Assembly (NCBI GenBank): GCA_018402525.1
Contig: JAGYIR010000015.1
Coordinates: 1 to 64,000 of the forward strand
Origin: Crocinitomicaceae bacterium
Lineage (GTDB): Bacteria; Bacteroidota; Bacteroidia; Flavobacteriales_D; Crocinitomicaceae
DNA: 64,000 bases
Direction of reading: 5' to 3'
A program made the translations under genes and the position numbers. The notes beneath the pieces were generated by a model that was given only the letters and a program-made list of their open reading frames with translations, had not been told where the DNA came from and did not search any database. How positions within the stretch are numbered: position 1 is the first letter of the stretch; every line of letters begins with the position of its first letter. Below are positions 61,089 through 64,000 of this stretch, piece by piece.

Positions 61089-63920
61089 ATGTTAAAGAAA
61101 ATCCTTAAAAAGACACTTAAATGGACAGGAATCAGTCTGCTTTTGATTATTGTTCTTCTAATTATTATCCCGATCATATTCAAAGATGAGATCAAGGAAA
61201 TGGTGATAAAGGAGGTGAACAAATCGCTGAAAGCTGAATTAAGTGTTGGTGATTTTGATTTAACATTTATCAGTACGTTTCCAAACATGACTATTGAACT
61301 AATCGATACTAAATTGATTGGTTTAAATGAATTTAAGGGAGTCAAATTGGCCGATATCAAATCAGTTCGTGCGCATGTTGGCTTCTGGGATGTTGTTTCG
61401 GGGAGTGAGCTAGAAATTGATGAAATCCACATCACGGAACCTAAATTTGATGTGCGTGTCTTGCAGTCGGGATTGGCGAATTATGATATTGTTAAGTCCG
61501 AAGAAGAAATGACGCCAGAAGAACTGGAAGAACCTTCAAATTTCTCTTTGGCTTTGCACGAATACAGCATCACAAACGGGACAATTAGATACAGCGATGA
61601 TGCGTCAAATATGCACGCGAAAATTGTGAATTTGAACCACTCGGGTTATGGTGATTTAACAGCGGATGTCATCGATTTTAAAACAAATACCACCATGGAT
61701 GAATTAACGTTCGACATGGACGGGATTTCTTACTTGGCAGCTGTCAAAACGGATGCTGTTGTTAATCTCTTGATGGAATTTAAAGAGAACAGTTCTAAGT
61801 ACACCTTAAAAGACAATGAAATTAAATTAAACGCGCTTGCATTTTCTATCAATGGATTTTATGAAATGTTAGAAAACAAGGATAATATGGATTTGAAGTT
61901 GGATGCTTCAAAAGCGACATTCAAAGATTTTCTTTCCCTTATCCCAACATTTTACCAATCGGGTTATGAGAGCATGGTGACTGCTGGAACCCTGAAACTA
62001 GATGCCCATGTAAACGGTGAACTAGACGACAAAAACACTCCAGGATGGGATGCAAACATGGCGGTAAGTAATGCTTCCATCAAGTACCCAGATTTGCCCG
62101 GAAAAATTTCCAACATTCAACTAAAAGCAGGTTCTAAATTCGCTGGAGGTGAAAACTTAGATAAAATGACGGTTGATGTAACAAAGTTTTATGCAAAATT
62201 CGATCAGAACACCTTGGACGCAAATCTTAGTCTACGCAATGTAATGACGGATCCATACATTCAATCAAAAATTCTTGCCAACATCAATTTAGGGACATTG
62301 AAAAATTATGTTCCAATGGCTGAAGGCGAATCTTATTCTGGGATTTTAGATGCTGATGTGAATATTAAAGGGCGCATTAGTAGTCTAGAAAAAGAAGATT
62401 TTGAGGCATTTACCGCTGAAGGATTCTTCACCCTGTCAGAAATGCTGTACAAATCTCTTGAATTTCCAGAAGATGTTGCCATTGAGAAAATGAAATTCAC
62501 CTTCTCACCGAAGAATCTTGCGTTGAATGAATTGAATGCAACGATGGGTAAATCGGATTTTGCAATGAGTGGAGCGATTGATAATTATTTCGGCTATTTC
62601 TTGCGAGATGAAGTACTAAAAGGAAACTTCAGCTTTAACAGTAATTACCTTGATCTCGACAAACTCGTTCCAGCATCTGAGACAACAACAGAAACTGAAG
62701 CAACGGTGAGTGAAGCAACAGAACCGCTTTTAATTCCAGCGAATATTGATTTTAATCTACTCACAGATATAAAAACGCTTCGATACAATGGCATGGACAT
62801 TAAAAATGTCAAGGGTGGAGTGACTTTGAGAGAAGAAGTCGCGACTTTGGACAACTTAACCATGAATACAATGGGCGGAACGGTTGGACTTAAAGGAAAT
62901 TACGACACGAAAAATCATACAAAACCAAAAATGGATATTGGCTTCTCATTGAAGGAGGTGGATATTAACCAATTGGCAACAAATTTCTTGACAATAGAGA
63001 AGTTAGCACCTATAACTAAACACGCATTTGGAAACATCTCAGCGAATTTCAATATGGACACTGATCTTACATCTTCATTTGAACCCGTCTTGTCGTCTAT
63101 CAATTGTTTGGGTGACTTAAGCTCCAATAGTCTTACGGTAAAAGGATTTAAGAACTTAGAGAAATTAGAATCTGTGACTAAATTGAAGAATATTTCTAAC
63201 CAAACGATCAACAATTTTAAAACGAAATTTAAAATTCAAGATGGAAAAATTTCATTGACTCCGTTCAATGTGAATCTTGGAAAAATTGGCACTGACGTTT
63301 CAGGCTACACGACACTTGATCAAAAAATGGATTACGATTTAAAGATGAATGTCCCAAAGGATCAAATTCCATCTGGGATTATTAATGAAGTTGAAAAAGC
63401 AATGAAACAAGTTAATGCGATGGTTCCACAATTGAAGTTGGCCGATTTGCCTGCATTTATTCCTGTAAAAGTGAAGATGATAGGTGATGTGAAAGATCCT
63501 AAAATCACAACTGATTTCAAGGAGGCTGTCATGAAAGCAACTGGAAATTTCAAAGACAACATCAAAGAAACGATCAAAGACACAATTACGAATGTGATCA
63601 ATGAGCAAATTGGAAACGCAAAAGAGGAGATTGAGAAGCAAAAACAAAAAATTCTAGCCGATGCGCAGAAAGAAGCTGATAAAATAGTTGCCGAAGCGAA
63701 AAAAGCTGGAGATGCCGTTGTTGCCGAATCTGTAAAACAAGGGAACCAGTTGATAAAAGAAGCTGGCTCAAACCCATTAAAGAAAAAGGTTGCTGAAGAA
63801 AGTGCTAAAAAATTAAAATCCGAAGCTGAAAAAAAGTCCGCACAAATTCAGGCTGAAGGAAAAAAACAAGCAGATGGTGTAATGGCTAGAGCGCGAACCG
63901 AAGCCGATAAAATAAAATAG
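61089..63920 (+). CDS. AsmA family protein with C-terminal coiled coil
   Basis: A 943-residue protein with one N-terminal membrane anchor (about 12-35, WTGISLLLIIVLLIIIPIIF), a long beta-rich AsmA-like body (about 40-840) and a charged helical tail (about 840-943). The start FKDEIKEMVIKEVNKSLKAELSVGDFDLTFISTFPNMTIEL is typical of Bacteroidota AsmA proteins. The later part contains LNLGKIGTDVSGYTTLDQKMDYDLKM-type repeats, and the tail is Ala/Lys/Glu-rich with heptad character (DAQKEADKIVAEAKKAGDAV). AsmA-like proteins are thought to bridge the envelope and move phospholipids to the outer membrane. The family is clear; the role of the tail is unknown. Confidence 0.88.
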   Translation: MLKKILKKTLKWTGISLLLIIVLLIIIPIIFKDEIKEMVIKEVNKSLKAELSVGDFDLTFISTFPNMTIELIDTKLIGLNEFKGVKLADIKSVRAHVGFWDVVSGSELEIDEIHITEPKFDVRVLQSGLANYDIVKSEEEMTPEELEEPSNFSLALHEYSITNGTIRYSDDASNMHAKIVNLNHSGYGDLTADVIDFKTNTTMDELTFDMDGISYLAAVKTDAVVNLLMEFKENSSKYTLKDNEIKLNALAFSINGFYEMLENKDNMDLKLDASKATFKDFLSLIPTFYQSGYESMVTAGTLKLDAHVNGELDDKNTPGWDANMAVSNASIKYPDLPGKISNIQLKAGSKFAGGENLDKMTVDVTKFYAKFDQNTLDANLSLRNVMTDPYIQSKILANINLGTLKNYVPMAEGESYSGILDADVNIKGRISSLEKEDFEAFTAEGFFTLSEMLYKSLEFPEDVAIEKMKFTFSPKNLALNELNATMGKSDFAMSGAIDNYFGYFLRDEVLKGNFSFNSNYLDLDKLVPASETTTETEATVSEATEPLLIPANIDFNLLTDIKTLRYNGMDIKNVKGGVTLREEVATLDNLTMNTMGGTVGLKGNYDTKNHTKPKMDIGFSLKEVDINQLATNFLTIEKLAPITKHAFGNISANFNMDTDLTSSFEPVLSSINCLGDLSSNSLTVKGFKNLEKLESVTKLKNISNQTINNFKTKFKIQDGKISLTPFNVNLGKIGTDVSGYTTLDQKMDYDLKMNVPKDQIPSGIINEVEKAMKQVNAMVPQLKLADLPAFIPVKVKMIGDVKDPKITTDFKEAVMKATGNFKDNIKETIKDTITNVINEQIGNAKEEIEKQKQKILADAQKEADKIVAEAKKAGDAVVAESVKQGNQLIKEAGSNPLKKKVAEESAKKLKSEAEKKSAQIQAEGKKQADGVMARARTEADKIK

Positions 63921-63921
63921 T

Positions 63922-64000
63922 ATGGATAAGAAGTTTCCACGAATTCACAGATTGTTGCATTGGGCAATCGCGTTCTCGATGTTATTTTTATTGTTCACTA
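63922..64000 (+). CDS. Cytochrome b561-like protein, N-terminal fragment (continues beyond window)
   Basis: Only 26 codons are visible, starting at ATG 63922, 1 base after the AsmA stop. They read MDKKFPRIHRLLHWAIAFSM and on into a hydrophobic stretch. The RIHRLLHW pattern followed by a membrane span is typical of the first helix of bacterial cytochrome b561/diheme cytochrome b, where the His ligates heme. It is probably co-transcribed with the AsmA gene. The assignment rests on a short piece. Confidence 0.55.
   Translation, partial: MDKKFPRIHRLLHWAIAFSMLFLLFT

Noticed and set aside
61049-61435. Minus-strand 128-codon frame over the AsmA start
   Set aside because: It overlaps the N-terminus of a clear AsmA gene and shows only low-complexity Ser/Ile sequence.

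Overview
The window looks like a draft chromosomal segment of a Bacteroidota bacterium, most likely order Flavobacteriales (a Crocinitomicaceae/Fluviicola-like genome is my best guess). The evidence is: two TonB-dependent receptors with carboxypeptidase-like N-terminal domains, one paired with a DUF4249 lipoprotein; C-terminal type IX secretion (T9SS) sorting domains on two secreted enzymes; many TAnnTTTG -7 promoter boxes; a CcsBA fusion; bacillithiol genes; and a fused IcmF mutase. Gene density is high. There are no rRNA genes, CRISPR arrays, insertion sequences or transposases. One tRNA (Leu, anticodon UAG) lies at 21372-21453, and rpmH lies at 56062-56220.

Layout. 1-4.5 kb: the 3' end of recF, a DUF721 gene, a DUF4249/TonB receptor pair and a SpoU-type rRNA/tRNA methyltransferase. 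4.7-13.1 kb: a membrane-anchored patatin-like lipase, icmF and a second TonB receptor. 13.2-21.1 kb: bshC, a cyclophilin, dnaX, ruvC, an LPG-synthase-like flippase with a glycosyltransferase, an SSB-like DUF3127 protein and a flavin reductase. 21.4-31.4 kb: tRNA-Leu, trigger factor, a Fic protein, a lipoprotein hydrolase, sppA, a T9SS M14 carboxypeptidase and an alkaline phosphatase. 31.46-34.30 kb: a three-gene accessory cassette (PsiE-like, choloylglycine-hydrolase-like, class 3 lipase) bounded by inverted copies of a short sequence. 34.4-38.7 kb: tilS, pabB and a PlsC-type acyltransferase. 38.6-44.5 kb: a complete RND efflux operon. 44.9-51.1 kb: a conserved hypothetical, an rsmG/sigma factor/glycosyltransferase operon and a tgt/lptFG/xth operon. 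51-64 kb: a T9SS cyanophycinase, a porin, an MsbA-like ABC exporter, rpmH, bshB1 with ccsBA, an AsmA-like protein and the start of a cytochrome b.

Two signals run across the window. First, at least six genes that should be intact (patatin, bshC, dnaX, alkaline phosphatase, tilS, a glycosyltransferase) are interrupted by single-base indels, nearly all in homopolymers. dnaX alone has three or four. Because dnaX and tilS are normally essential, I read most of these as consensus errors and annotate the genes as full-length loci with frameshifts. One dnaX interruption, at a run of ten A, may instead be a genuine slippage site making the tau and gamma subunits. Second, between about 36.9 and 61 kb the intergenic regions carry a family of short palindromic or terminal-inverted-repeat elements built on ATCGCAATATT and ATTTCGAAAT. 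The best copy is a 108-bp element with 24-bp perfect inverted ends at 44634-44741. I saw no copies in the first 36 kb.

Functionally the window is mostly housekeeping (replication and repair, translation, envelope biogenesis, redox thiol synthesis, cytochrome maturation), with secreted hydrolases and uptake systems typical of a polymer-degrading heterotroph. No new defence or mobile system is evident. The least explained items are the intergenic repeat family, the flanked cassette and the dnaX slippage site.
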